NCBI RefSeq assembly: GCF_000272045.2
Contig: NZ_AJYZ02000041.1
Location: 265,038 to 329,037, forward strand
Direction of reading: 5' to 3'
DNA: 64,000 bases
Origin: Vibrio crassostreae 9ZC13
GTDB lineage: Bacteria; Pseudomonadota; Gammaproteobacteria; Enterobacterales; Vibrionaceae
Made by a program: the position numbers and the translations under genes. The notes below the pieces were generated by a model. It was not told where the DNA came from and did not search any database. It was given only the letters and a program-made list of their open reading frames with translations. Every line of letters starts with the position of its first letter. Position 1 is the first letter of the stretch. This document shows, piece by piece, positions 1 through 20,140 of the stretch.

Positions 1-2191
<2,191 letters not shown>

Positions 2192-2194
2192 TTA

Positions 2195-3331
<1,137 letters not shown>

Positions 3332-3431
3332 TCAAGGCGTATTGGTCAGGTTACTTACGATCGCAAAACCAATATTAATGATAATTTTGATGTTTAAAAT
3401 TAATTAAGTTTAAAAGTGTGATCTATTTTTA

Positions 3432-3443
3432 GTAAATATTTAC
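3432..3443. promoter_or_regulatory. Operator-like palindrome upstream of ygjJ
   Basis: GTAAATATTTAC is a perfect 12-bp palindrome about 175 bp upstream of the ygjJ start. It has the same GTAAA...TTTAC arms as the two sites before ebgA, so it may be an EbgR site. The flanks (TGTGATCT before it, ACCTTGTTTTTATTT after it) resemble those of the site at 5536, before ygjI. Confidence 0.4.
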
Positions 3444-3606
3444 CTTGTTTTTATTTTGACTTTCAGTTGAATTTGCAGAGGTATGGCTAGGGTTGTAAGT
3501 ATTCGGGAGGTGAATTGTTTGATGGGTGGTTAGATTGTTGGTTCGAATGTTTTGATTCTTGAATGGCTTTGATTTAATCGAGATGGTTAGTGGAAATGTA
3601 CCGACA

Positions 3607-3638
3607 AATAAAAAGGCACTCACCAAATGTGAGTGCCT
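3607..3638 (-). terminator. Rho-independent terminator after ygjI
   Basis: A 10-bp perfect stem, AGGCACTCAC/GTGAGTGCCT with loop CAAAT, is followed on the minus strand by TTTTTATTT. It lies about 70 bp past the ygjI stop and separates ygjI from ygjJK, which must have their own promoter or depend on readthrough. Confidence 0.85.
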
Positions 3639-3699
3639 GAAGTTTAAGTCAGAGTGCCCGAAGTTTAAGTCAGAGTGCCCGAAGTTTAAATCAGAGTGC
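3631..3699. repeat. 21-bp tandem repeat, three full copies
   Basis: Units of GAGTGCCCGAAGTTTAAGTCA (given as 20 + 1: GAGTGCCCGAAGTTTAAGTC, A) begin at 3631, 3652 and 3673, followed by a partial unit GAGTGC. Differences are one base in unit 1 (CTG for CCG) and one in unit 3 (AAATCA). The GAGTGCC start of each unit equals one arm of the adjacent terminator stem, so the array carries extra copies of the terminator's 5' arm as read on the minus strand. Confidence 0.9.
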
Positions 3700-3707
3700 A
3701 GGGAAAA

Positions 3708-5213
<1,506 letters not shown>

Positions 5214-5535
5214 TTATTGTTATGTTGGTTTGGCAAACACCCGCTTTGTTTTGTCAGGGTTGGCTCATTGTTGTTTTTATAGATTTACGATCGGACTTCT
5301 TTGGGCTTTTTTCTTTGGTGTTTCAGTAAAGTTATTACCAAAACAAAGAGTTAAAGATTAAGAAGTTCATTGAAGAGATTGCTTGTTTAATGGGCGACGA
5401 TTTATAAGGCTTGTAGGGGTTTTTGTCGCTTTCTTTATATGAATCAGTTTGTCTCTTCAGCAAGAAGATTAAAGATTAAGCGGCGGGAAGTTAATCGAAA
5501 TTGATCAAATATGTGACCTTGAGTAAATAAATTTA

Positions 5536-5548
5536 GTTAATGTTTTAC
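5536..5548. promoter_or_regulatory. Imperfect operator-like site upstream of ygjI
   Basis: GTTAATGTTTTAC resembles the GTAAA...TTTAC palindromes before ebgA and ygjJ (8 of 13 positions symmetric). Its flanks match those of the ygjJ site. It is a weak candidate for an EbgR site. Confidence 0.25.
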
Positions 5549-5662
5549 CTTGGTTTTTATTTGAGTTTTATTACCTATTAATTGGTGTTTTTCGTGAACT
5601 GAAACCTTGACGGAACGCCGTTTTTATTTCTCGGGCTTTCTTTTAATTGTCTGATTTAAAAC

Positions 5663-5688
5663 AAAAAAAGCACCTTAGTAGGCGCTTT
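5663..5688 (-). terminator. Rho-independent terminator after the ygjI paralogue
   Basis: On the minus strand the stem AGCGCC/GGTGCT with loop TACTAA is followed by seven Ts, about 25 bp past the stop of the gene at 5711. Confidence 0.8.
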
Positions 5689-5710
5689 TATAGTTGGGGG
5701 ATGCAGAGTG

Positions 5711-7159
<1,449 letters not shown>

Positions 7160-7174
7160 TTATAGTCGTTATTT

Positions 7175-7207
7175 CTCAATGCTTCCTTGTAGGGAGGAAG
7201 CATTGAG
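7175..7207 (-). other. Intercistronic leader hairpin before the ygjI paralogue
   Basis: Perfect 12-bp stem CTCAATGCTTCC/GGAAGCATTGAG with a 9-nt loop, about 40 bp upstream of the start at 7135. There is no U-run, so it is not a terminator. It sits between ebgC and the transporter and may stabilise or process the mRNA. Confidence 0.75.
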
Positions 7208-7277
7208 GCTTTGTTCAGCATGTTGGAGCCTTTAACGGCAAGGCTCGATACATACTGTGAATAGATAGCGTTATTGT

Positions 7278-10973
<3,696 letters not shown>

Positions 10974-10975
10974 TT

Positions 10976-10992
10976 AGTGAAAACGTTTTACT
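10976..10992. promoter_or_regulatory. EbgR operator 2 upstream of ebgA
   Basis: AGTGAAAACGTTTTACT, a near-perfect palindrome with the central CG typical of LacI-family sites, is centred 27 bp from operator 1. It differs from the GalR site at 12416 in its arms (GTGAAAACG rather than GTGTAAACG). Confidence 0.7.
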
Positions 10993-11120
10993 TTAACTTC
11001 ATCACGTTTTTTATGGTCTTTTTACAGTGCTGTGTGATCCACTTAAAAGAATGCTATTGGCTGTTTTATGAAGCAGGCTAAAGAGGCATGTATGTGTATA
11101 TAGGCGTATGTGATGGGTAC

Positions 11121-11152
11121 AAAAAAGGCCACCTTAAGTAAAGGTAGCCTTG
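11121..11152 (-). terminator. Terminator after ebgR
   Basis: On the minus strand AAGGCTACCTT pairs with AAGGTGGCCTT (one G-U) around TACTT and is followed by TTTTTT. It ends the ebgR transcript before the ebgA promoter. Confidence 0.85.
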
Positions 11153-11175
11153 ATTTATCTATTTGATATTTATAA

Positions 11176-12171
<996 letters not shown>

Positions 12172-12415
12172 TTATTGGAACATTGCGCTGCTTTGAAATT
12201 GGTATTTAGTAAAAAAGCAATGCACCTCTTTATTCTACAGACCTATTGTAATCAAACTGGACGTCATTGCATTAACTTTTAGTAAAATAAATGCTCAACT
12301 CCTCTATGATGTCTCAAATCTAACTATCTATAATTATCTTATTAGAATTCAATGAATTAGATGTGTTTGTTTATAGGTTCTCCCTATGTCACGTTCAGTA
12401 ACAATGATATGAGTT

Positions 12416-12433
12416 AGTGTAAACGTTTACACT
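12416..12433. promoter_or_regulatory. GalR operator upstream of galE
   Basis: AGTGTAAACGTTTACACT is a perfect 18-bp palindrome and fits the E. coli Gal repressor site GTGNAANCGNTTNCAC. Its centre at 12424.5 is 60.5 bp upstream of the start point predicted from the -10 at 12473, the same spacing as the external operator of E. coli gal. Confidence 0.9.
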
Positions 12434-12434
12434 T

Positions 12435-12450
12435 CGTGGTTTTGATCACA
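12435..12450. promoter_or_regulatory. CRP-like site in the gal promoter
   Basis: CGTGG-N6-TCACA matches the CRP consensus TGTGA-N6-TCACA at 8 of 10 positions. It is centred about 42 bp before the predicted start, a class II activator position, with the GalR operator just upstream as in E. coli galP1. Confidence 0.55.
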
Positions 12451-12472
12451 GAATTATAGTCAAAATGGCTGC

Positions 12473-12478
12473 TACTAT
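12473..12478 (+). promoter_or_regulatory. Predicted -10 of the galETKM promoter
   Basis: TACTAT with no good -35, as expected for a CRP-dependent promoter. The start would be near 12485, leaving a leader of about 68 nt before galE. Confidence 0.4.
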
Positions 12479-12552
12479 TTCTGGCATACGGTGCTACTGA
12501 GCTGAATGTCAGTTCGAGTTAGTCCAAGAATGACGACAAAGAGAGGTTGATT

Positions 12553-13572
12553 GTGAAAGTACTGGTTACGGGCGGCATGGGTTACATCGGAAGTCATACA
12601 TGTATTCAAATGATACAGGCGGGTATGGAGCCAATCATTGTTGATAACCTTTGCAATAGCAAAGAGCTAGTACTGGAGCGAATCGAATCATTGACCGGTA
12701 AGCGACCAACTTTTTATCTTGGCGACATTCGTGATCAATCTTTTCTAGATAGTGTGTTTTCAGAAAACGATATCCAAGCCGTGATTCACTTTGCTGGCCT
12801 GAAAGCGGTTGGGGAGTCGGTGTCTAAGCCTTTGGAGTACTACGATAACAACGTTAATGGTTCACTAGTGTTAGCTCGAAGCATGAAGAAAGCGGGCGTG
12901 AAAAGCATCGTATTTAGTTCTTCGGCTACCGTTTACGGTGATCCAGAAGTAGTGCCGATTACTGAAACTTCACCAACTGGCGCGACAACTAACCCTTATG
13001 GTCGCAGCAAATATATGGTGGAAGAGTGCTTGAGCGATCTGTTCAACGCGGAGAACGACTGGAGCGTCACTTTACTGCGTTACTTCAATCCAGTTGGCGC
13101 ACATCCATCGGGCACTATGGGTGAAGACCCACAAGGTATCCCAAATAATTTAATGCCGTTTATTGCTCAAGTAGCCGTCGGTCGCCGTGAAAAACTGGCT
13201 GTTTTTGGAAACGATTACCCAACAGTCGATGGCACAGGCGTTCGTGACTATATTCATGTAATGGATTTAGCCGACGGTCACGTCGCAGCACTAAAAGTGG
13301 TTGGCGAGAAAGCGGGCTTACACATTTACAACCTAGGTACGGGCAAAGGCTCAAGTGTACTCGAGATGGTTGAAGCCTTCGCACAAGCATCGGGCAAACC
13401 GGTTCCTTATGAACTTTGCCCACGCCGCGCAGGTGACATTGCCGAATGTTGGGCAAGCACTGAAAAAGCAGAGCGCGAGCTTGGCTGGAAGGCGACGCGT
13501 AGCGTGATGGAGATGACGGCGGATACATGGAAGTGGCAGTCGAACAATCCTAACGGTTATTCCCCTTCGTAA
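12553..13572 (+). CDS. galE: UDP-glucose 4-epimerase GalE
   Basis: 339 aa from the GTG at 12553. A TTG two codons earlier is in frame but overlaps the spacing of the AGAGG ribosome site; the GTG gives the usual MKVLVTGG start. The Rossmann motif is GGMGYIG (residues 7-13). The catalytic segment SSSATVYG and Tyr149-X3-Lys153 (YGRSK) fall at the same numbers as in E. coli GalE. It interconverts UDP-galactose and UDP-glucose with bound NAD. First gene of galETKM, under the GalR/CRP-like region. Confidence 0.97.
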   Translation: MKVLVTGGMGYIGSHTCIQMIQAGMEPIIVDNLCNSKELVLERIESLTGKRPTFYLGDIRDQSFLDSVFSENDIQAVIHFAGLKAVGESVSKPLEYYDNNVNGSLVLARSMKKAGVKSIVFSSSATVYGDPEVVPITETSPTGATTNPYGRSKYMVEECLSDLFNAENDWSVTLLRYFNPVGAHPSGTMGEDPQGIPNNLMPFIAQVAVGRREKLAVFGNDYPTVDGTGVRDYIHVMDLADGHVAALKVVGEKAGLHIYNLGTGKGSSVLEMVEAFAQASGKPVPYELCPRRAGDIAECWASTEKAERELGWKATRSVMEMTADTWKWQSNNPNGYSPS

Positions 13573-13904
13573 TTGAAGCCGCAGCGTTGTTAGCTGCGCT
13601 CACCAATTCCAATCACATAGAAGATCTATGCTCATGGATATTGGAAAGCTTGCTGCCTAGCTGCAACTCCAATTTCATTGGGGAATGCAGAGATAAGAAA
13701 AGAGAGATTCCAGATATCTCGTACCTCGATTCTGGAATGACGGATGAGCATAAGGATATGAAGCGATAGCCGTTGTATCACTAGCACATGAGATTACACG
13801 TCATTCCCTACAGCGAGGCACGAGCGTGATAGGGAATCTCCTTGTAGAAGAATTATTCATCTTGGTGAATTGACCAAGACACAAAATTTGAGAGCAATCT
13901 AAAC
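13573..13904. other. galE-galT intergenic region
   Basis: 332 bp, long for an intra-operon gap. It contains a hairpin-forming segment (CATAGA-AGA-TCTATG within TCCAAT...ATTGGA, about 13606-13643) and MITE-like repeat copy 1. No gene seen. Confidence 0.6.
13705..13839. repeat. MITE-like interspersed repeat, copy 1
   Basis: Bounded by GAGATTCC and GGGAATCTC, an 8-bp terminal inverted repeat. Inside, GATATCTCG-TACCTCGATTCTGGAATGACG forms one hairpin half with the left end, and GTCATTCCCTA...TAGGGAATC forms a second. Copy 2 lies between galT and galK with the same ends and hairpins but a spacer about 36 bp shorter. Confidence 0.8.
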
Positions 13905-14960
13905 ATGTCAAAAGTTGAATTTAACCCAGTAGACCACCCGCATCGTCGTTATAACCCATTAACGGGTCAGTGGATCTTAGTATCACCGCACCGAGCAAAA
14001 CGTCCTTGGAGTGGCCAAGATGAAAAACCATCGACTGCGCAGCTTCCTGCGTATGAGAAAGAGTGTTTCTTGTGCCCAACCAATACGCGTATCTCGGGCG
14101 ACGAAAACCCAGATTACGACGGCACTTATGTATTCAGTAATGACTTCGCAGCGTTGATGCCTGATTCACCTGACGCTCCAGAGTCTGATAACCCTCTATT
14201 CAAGACTCAAGGTGTTCGCGGGTTGAGCCGCGTGATCTGTTTTTCTCCGGACCACAGCAAAACGCTGCCAGAGTTACCAGTAAACAAGATTCGCGGTGTT
14301 ATCGACACATGGAATGAACAGATTGAAGAGCTAGGTAAAGACTACCTATGGGTTCAAGCGTTTGAAAACAAAGGCGAGACCATGGGCTGTTCTCAGCCTC
14401 ATCCGCACGGTCAGATATGGGCAAACAGCTTTTTGCCCAACGAGATTGAACGCAAAGAGAAATTGTTAAAAGAGTACTTCGAACAACAAGGTTCGAATCT
14501 TTTAGTGGATTACGTTGAAGCTGAAATGAAAGACGGCTCTCGCACTGTGGTTGAAACTGAACATTGGATTGCGGTGGTGCCTTACTGGGCGGCGTGGCCA
14601 TTTGAAACCATGTTGCTACCAAAAACACACATTCGCCGTATGAGCGAACTGACTGACGAGCAGCGTGATGATTTAGCGCTTGCGATTAAGAAGCTGACCA
14701 GTCGTTACGACAACTTGTTCCAGTGTTCATTCCCTTACTCAATGGGCTGGCACTATGCACCGTTCTTCGAAGAAGGTACGGACATCGATCACTGGCAACT
14801 GCATGCGTTGTTCTACCCGCCGCTACTACGCAGCGCATCGGTTCGTAAGTTCATGGTGGGCTACGAAATGTTGGCTGAGTCTCAGCGTGATTTAACTGCA
14901 GAACAAGCCGCGCAACGTCTGCGTGATTTGAGTGACGTTCACTATAAAGAGCAGGAATAG
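13905..14960 (+). CDS. galT: Galactose-1-phosphate uridylyltransferase GalT
   Basis: 351 aa, close to the E. coli enzyme (348). It has the N-terminal [16 protein letters not shown], the zinc-type pair CFLCPTNTR, and the active site SQPHPHGQ, in which the second His carries the uridylyl group. The distal segment GWHYAPF binds sugar phosphate. It exchanges UMP between UDP-glucose and galactose-1-phosphate. Second gene of galETKM, 332 bp after galE, with repeat copy 1 in the gap. Confidence 0.97.
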   Translation: MSKVEFNPVDHPHRRYNPLTGQWILVSPHRAKRPWSGQDEKPSTAQLPAYEKECFLCPTNTRISGDENPDYDGTYVFSNDFAALMPDSPDAPESDNPLFKTQGVRGLSRVICFSPDHSKTLPELPVNKIRGVIDTWNEQIEELGKDYLWVQAFENKGETMGCSQPHPHGQIWANSFLPNEIERKEKLLKEYFEQQGSNLLVDYVEAEMKDGSRTVVETEHWIAVVPYWAAWPFETMLLPKTHIRRMSELTDEQRDDLALAIKKLTSRYDNLFQCSFPYSMGWHYAPFFEEGTDIDHWQLHALFYPPLLRSASVRKFMVGYEMLAESQRDLTAEQAAQRLRDLSDVHYKEQE

Positions 14961-14981
14961 CCTACTTCGTAGATAACGAGC

Positions 14982-15080
14982 GAGATTCCTGATATCTCGT
15001 CCCTCGATTCTGGAATGACGGCAGGTGAAAGGCTGATGTTGTCATTCCCTACCGTGAGAGACGAATGAGATAGGGAATCT
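14982..15080. repeat. MITE-like interspersed repeat, copy 2
   Basis: Same GAGATTCC/GGGAATCT ends as copy 1, with nearly identical inner segments (GATATCTCGT.CCTCGATTCTGGAATGACGG split by one base, and GTCATTCCCTAC...GATAGGGAATCT). It lies in the 191-bp galT-galK gap. 99 bp long against 135 bp for copy 1. Confidence 0.8.
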
Positions 15081-15151
15081 AAAAGAATTAAAGTGGTGCC
15101 GTGAAGGGGCCATAACCAATTGAACAAAGAGTTTAACCAGAGAGTTTACTT

Positions 15152-16312
<1,161 letters not shown>

Positions 16313-16371
16313 CGGCTTCGAGACTTAATATAGAGCTTACCAAGTAAAAAGATCATGGTAGGCCAAATGCT

Positions 16372-16400
16372 AAAGCCTTTACTTCAGGTAGAGGCTTTTT
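16372..16400 (+). terminator. Internal terminator/attenuator between galK and galM
   Basis: AAAGCCTTTAC pairs with GTAGAGGCTTT (one G-U) around TTCAG and is followed by TTTTT. It lies 24 bp before galM, so part of the transcripts should stop before galM, lowering mutarotase relative to GalETK. Confidence 0.7.
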
Positions 16401-16423
16401 ACTGGCACTAGAAGGAATTTAGA

Positions 16424-17503
16424 ATGACACAAGAGCAAAACCTGCATCAATCCATGGCGCAGACTCCAGCCTATGATGGCCAACCCGCTCAGTTAGTGAC
16501 GCTATCAAATACGCATGGCATTCAAGTGACATTCATGGATATTGGTGCAACATGGTTGAGCTGTATCCTGCCAGTAAAGGGAAACAAAAGAGAAGTGTTG
16601 TTGGGTGTTAACTCAATGGAGAACTTCGATAAACAAGCCAGCTATATGGGCACAACCGTTGGCCGTTATGCTAACCGCATTGCTAATGGTCGTTTCAAAA
16701 TTGATGGTCAGAATTACAAGCTGGAAACCAACCAAGCGGGCAATACCTTACATGGTGGCCCGAACGGATTTGATAAACGCCGTTGGAATATTGCCGAGCA
16801 AACCGAAACGTCAGTGGTGTTCAGTCTAGAGTCTGCTGATGGCGACCAAGGATTCCCGGGGAATTTGAATGTGTCGGTACGTTATGACATCACCGAAGAC
16901 AATCGAGTGTCCATTAATTACTCTGCAACCACAGACAAGCCGACTGTAGTCAACCTAACGAATCATGCGTACTTCAATCTACTTGGCGCTGAAGCTGGAC
17001 ACGATTGTTTGTCACACATTGTCAGTATCAATGCTAATCAGTTCTTACCGACCAATTCGGTGGGTATTCCGTTAGGTAACCTTAAATCAGTGAAATCGAC
17101 CAGCTTTGACTTCAATCAGCCTATGATGATCTCAGAGCGTTTGTTGGGCGATGAACAGCAGAAAGCAGCAAAGGGTTACGACCACTCTTTCTTATTGGCT
17201 GATGGCTGCAAACGCACTCAATGCGCCGCGACCGTAACCTCACCGGATGCGCTCGTCACACTAAAAGTATTTTCAACCAAACCTGCGATGCAGCTATACA
17301 CCGGAAACTGGCTTGGTGGCACACCAAACCGAAGTGGTGGCAGCTATGAAGACTACGCTGGTTTGGCGCTAGAAACTCAGTTCTTACCTGACTCTCCTAA
17401 CCACCCAGAGTGGAAGCAGGACAGTTGTATTCTCAAGCCTGAACAAGAATATAACTACAGTACCTGTTACCAGTTTGAATTTTCGGGGGATTCTTCAAAC
17501 TAG
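16424..17503 (+). CDS. galM: Aldose 1-epimerase (galactose mutarotase) GalM
   Basis: 359 aa, galactose-mutarotase-like beta fold. Visible motifs are GRYANRIANGRF, GNTLHGG (catalytic His region), NLTNHAYFNL (second His) and LALETQFLPDSPNHPEW (catalytic Glu). It converts beta-D-galactose, the product of lactose hydrolysis, to the alpha form used by GalK. Last gene of the gal operon; starts after an internal terminator, with GAAGGAATT as ribosome site. Confidence 0.95.
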   Translation: MTQEQNLHQSMAQTPAYDGQPAQLVTLSNTHGIQVTFMDIGATWLSCILPVKGNKREVLLGVNSMENFDKQASYMGTTVGRYANRIANGRFKIDGQNYKLETNQAGNTLHGGPNGFDKRRWNIAEQTETSVVFSLESADGDQGFPGNLNVSVRYDITEDNRVSINYSATTDKPTVVNLTNHAYFNLLGAEAGHDCLSHIVSINANQFLPTNSVGIPLGNLKSVKSTSFDFNQPMMISERLLGDEQQKAAKGYDHSFLLADGCKRTQCAATVTSPDALVTLKVFSTKPAMQLYTGNWLGGTPNRSGGSYEDYAGLALETQFLPDSPNHPEWKQDSCILKPEQEYNYSTCYQFEFSGDSSN

Positions 17504-17656
17504 TACGCTCTAGCTCAAAGCGGTTACGTCAATATCTTTTGTTTGTGAATAGGACGATGTGAATTATCGCGTTGTTCTTGGGGGATGAGCAAAAGTGGCG
17601 CTCAACAAGAGTGCGGTTTATTAAGCGCGATTGTTGAGTATCTGAGTAAGGTAGGA

Positions 17657-17695
17657 AAGCCCTAACAGAAGCGATTCTGTTAGGGCTTTTTTTTG
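17657..17695 (+). terminator. Terminator after galM
   Basis: Perfect 14-bp stem AAGCCCTAACAGAA/TTCTGTTAGGGCTT with loop GCGA followed by eight or more Ts on the plus strand. On the minus strand only TTTCC follows, so it could act weakly for galR too. Confidence 0.9.
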
Positions 17696-17722
17696 TTTAT
17701 TGCTTGATGAGTCGACCAGAAC

Positions 17723-18721
17723 CTAGACTTTCTCTACCGAATTACGGCGTACCAGAGTTGGAGAGAACATCATTGGTTCAGTTGAGGTGTTTTCACCTTT
17801 GGCTAAGTGCAACGCGAGTCGTGTCGCTTTCTCTGCCATCATCTGAATCGGGTAGCGAATAGTGGTGAGCTTTGGATGAACATAGCGGGCAATCAAACCA
17901 TCATCGAAACCGATGATCGACATTTTGTCTGGCGCTTGAATACCGTTTTCATCAAGGACAGACAAAGCACCAGCTGCCATGTAATCGTTGTACGCCACAA
18001 TGCCAGTGATTGGCAGTGACTTAGTCAGAAGGTTAGTCATGGCGTATTCGCCACCGTCACTGGTCGGCGCTGAGTATTCAATATAGCTGTCAGAGAGCGC
18101 TATTTTGTAATCTGAGAGTGCCGCTAAGTAACCTTGGATACGCTCATCGGCATCTTCAATGCTATGCGATGAGGCGATACAGGCAATGTTCTTATGGCCA
18201 TGGCGGATCAGATATTCCGTCGCAAGATACGCACCTTTTTTGTTGTCTAAGAAAATACAGTGGTTGGCAATCTCAGCAATATAACGGTTGATCAGTACTA
18301 AGCCTTTGACCTCTTTTGCATAGGCAATCAGTTCTTCGTCGGTGAGGCCTTTAGAGTGGATCACCAGGGCGTCACAACGGCTGTTAATCAGCAATTCAAT
18401 CGCTTGTCTCTCTTCTTCACGATCGTGCGAGCCATTACCGACAAGGATATGTTTTCCGTTCTCACGAGCGACATTGTCGACAGCCTTAACCAGCGTGCCA
18501 AAAAAGGGATCGGAGATGTCACCGACCAATACACCAACAGTGTTCGTGCTTTGGCTTACCAGCGCTCGAGCATTGGCATTCGGTCGATAGCCAAGTTCAG
18601 ACATCGCTTTAGTTACAGACTCTACCGAGCTTGCACTCGCCTTGGGAGACTTGTTGATCACTCGAGATACGGTTGCAACAGAAACACCAGCTTCCTTTGC
18701 TACATCTTTAATTGTTGCCAT
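17723..18721 (-). CDS. galR: Galactose operon repressor GalR (LacI family)
   Basis: 332 aa. Helix-turn-helix ATIKDVAKEAGVSVATVSRVI, hinge PNANARALVS, then a ligand domain with VGVLVGDISDPFFG, IACIASSHSIEDADERIQGY, GIVAYNDYMAAG and IIGFDD. It is closest in pattern to GalR/GalS. It is convergent with galM, and palindromes fitting its family's site lie before galE and before galR itself, suggesting control of galETKM and autoregulation. Confidence 0.9.
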   Translation of the reverse strand: MATIKDVAKEAGVSVATVSRVINKSPKASASSVESVTKAMSELGYRPNANARALVSQSTNTVGVLVGDISDPFFGTLVKAVDNVARENGKHILVGNGSHDREEERQAIELLINSRCDALVIHSKGLTDEELIAYAKEVKGLVLINRYIAEIANHCIFLDNKKGAYLATEYLIRHGHKNIACIASSHSIEDADERIQGYLAALSDYKIALSDSYIEYSAPTSDGGEYAMTNLLTKSLPITGIVAYNDYMAAGALSVLDENGIQAPDKMSIIGFDDGLIARYVHPKLTTIRYPIQMMAEKATRLALHLAKGENTSTEPMMFSPTLVRRNSVEKV

Positions 18722-18841
18722 TTTTAACCTCTATACATTGCTTCATCTATTTAACACCGACAATGATAGTAAGGCAACGAAACTCTCATTTTACTTCCAG
18801 TAATGAGATCTTTACCGCTTGTAATTATTAGGCTTAATGCT

Positions 18842-18859
18842 AGTGTAAACATTTACATT
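18842..18859. promoter_or_regulatory. GalR-like operator between galR and ygjH
   Basis: AGTGTAAACATTTACATT differs from the perfect galE operator at the centre and last positions (14 of 16 core matches). It lies 120 bp upstream of galR and 60 bp upstream of ygjH, so galR autoregulation is the simplest reading. An inverted repeat TTTACT-N7-AGTAAA follows it. Confidence 0.65.
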
Positions 18860-18915
18860 TTACTTAATTTTAGTAAATGATTTAATGGGTGAAAATAAAC
18901 CAATATAGGAAGTGA

Positions 18916-19251
<336 letters not shown>

Positions 19252-19257
19252 GCTCAC

Positions 19258-19293
19258 TTTAGGTTGGTGAGTCAATGTGTTCACCAACCTAAA
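19258..19293. other. Hairpin between convergent ygjH and cyclotransferase genes
   Basis: Perfect 13-bp stem TTTAGGTTGGTGA/TCACCAACCTAAA with a 10-nt loop. There is no long U-run on either strand, so it may be a weak bidirectional terminator or an mRNA 3' end protector. Confidence 0.5.
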
Positions 19294-19297
19294 TCAA

Positions 19298-19852
19298 CTA
19301 GCTGCGTACAGTTAGTATCAAGCCATCAATCACACTGTGATGGTGATCGGAAACCCCAGCAAGGTTGCCGTATTTAGGCTGGTGGCGATCATTTTCTAAT
19401 GGGTGATGCCAACCTTGTGTGTGTTTAACGAAGTGCGCCGCAAAGCTTTCAGACACCTCTAAACATCCTGCCAATACCGTATCGACATAGGTTTGGACGA
19501 TAGGGCTGTTTTCGCAAGGTGCTTCAATCTCGTCTTTGATGTAAACCCAGATAGATTGATCCTGTTTGAACTCATCTTGGCTTTCTATCTGAGAGGCCTT
19601 TAACTCGATTCGGTGATAACCACGCTCACGGCGATCAAACTCAGCCAGTGCAATATCATCCACCTCAAGCAACACACCATTCACTTGTCCCTCGCCGAGA
19701 TTGACGATCAAAGGTGATAACACATAGCTGTCATCGATCTTGCTCCAATGGCGAATTAAGCCATGAACAATCGCAGGGATCGCTTGCCCTGTCTGACCGG
19801 TAAGCTGGCGTGAAGATGAGTTGATTAAACTGCCATAACCAAAAATATACAT
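19298..19852 (-). CDS. Gamma-glutamylcyclotransferase-fold protein
   Basis: 184 aa. It starts with MYIFGYGSLIN, the substrate-binding YGSL loop of the GGCT/AIG2 fold, and has FDRRERGY, where the Glu is the expected catalytic base. The family makes 5-oxoproline from gamma-glutamyl compounds, but the exact substrate cannot be read from sequence. A His-rich segment (SDHHHSV) is near the C-terminus. The gene is convergent with ygjH and has no obvious functional neighbours. Confidence 0.75.
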   Translation of the reverse strand: MYIFGYGSLINSSSRQLTGQTGQAIPAIVHGLIRHWSKIDDSYVLSPLIVNLGEGQVNGVLLEVDDIALAEFDRRERGYHRIELKASQIESQDEFKQDQSIWVYIKDEIEAPCENSPIVQTYVDTVLAGCLEVSESFAAHFVKHTQGWHHPLENDRHQPKYGNLAGVSDHHHSVIDGLILTVRS

Positions 19853-20140
19853 CGCATTCCTTGTCTGAGTTGTTCCATTTAAGTCTAGTCTTACTATATG
19901 TGGCGAGATACCAAAAGTCAGTAAGTTTCTATTTATACATCTATATGTCCTTATGACTCTTTTGGTTGTGTTTTTTTGACTTATTTATTGGCTATTGAAT
20001 CTCGTGAGTCGCTGTTTTTACTGGTTTTATCTAATTGGCGCGTTTCATGCAATGTGATCTGCATATTGCATCGGATTTGATGCACACAAAATTTGGTTTA
20101 GGTAATACCTTGGCCGCTTATCTGAGAATTAGGAGCGAGT

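Noticed and set aside
3429..3626. 65-codon minus-strand ORF in the ygjI-ygjJ gap
   Set aside because: It includes the ygjI terminator hairpin and operator-like site; Asn/Thr-rich translation of AT-rich spacer.
5496..5520. CRP site upstream of ygjI (TTGATCAAATATGTGA)
   Set aside because: The two half-sites are in the wrong order and spacing for the TGTGA-N6-TCACA consensus.
20051..20084. Possible NsrR or CRP site before nnrS (AATGTGATCT, TGCATC-N6-GATGCA)
   Set aside because: The CRP right half does not match, and the TGCATC/GATGCA arms face the wrong way and are spaced wrongly for an NsrR site.
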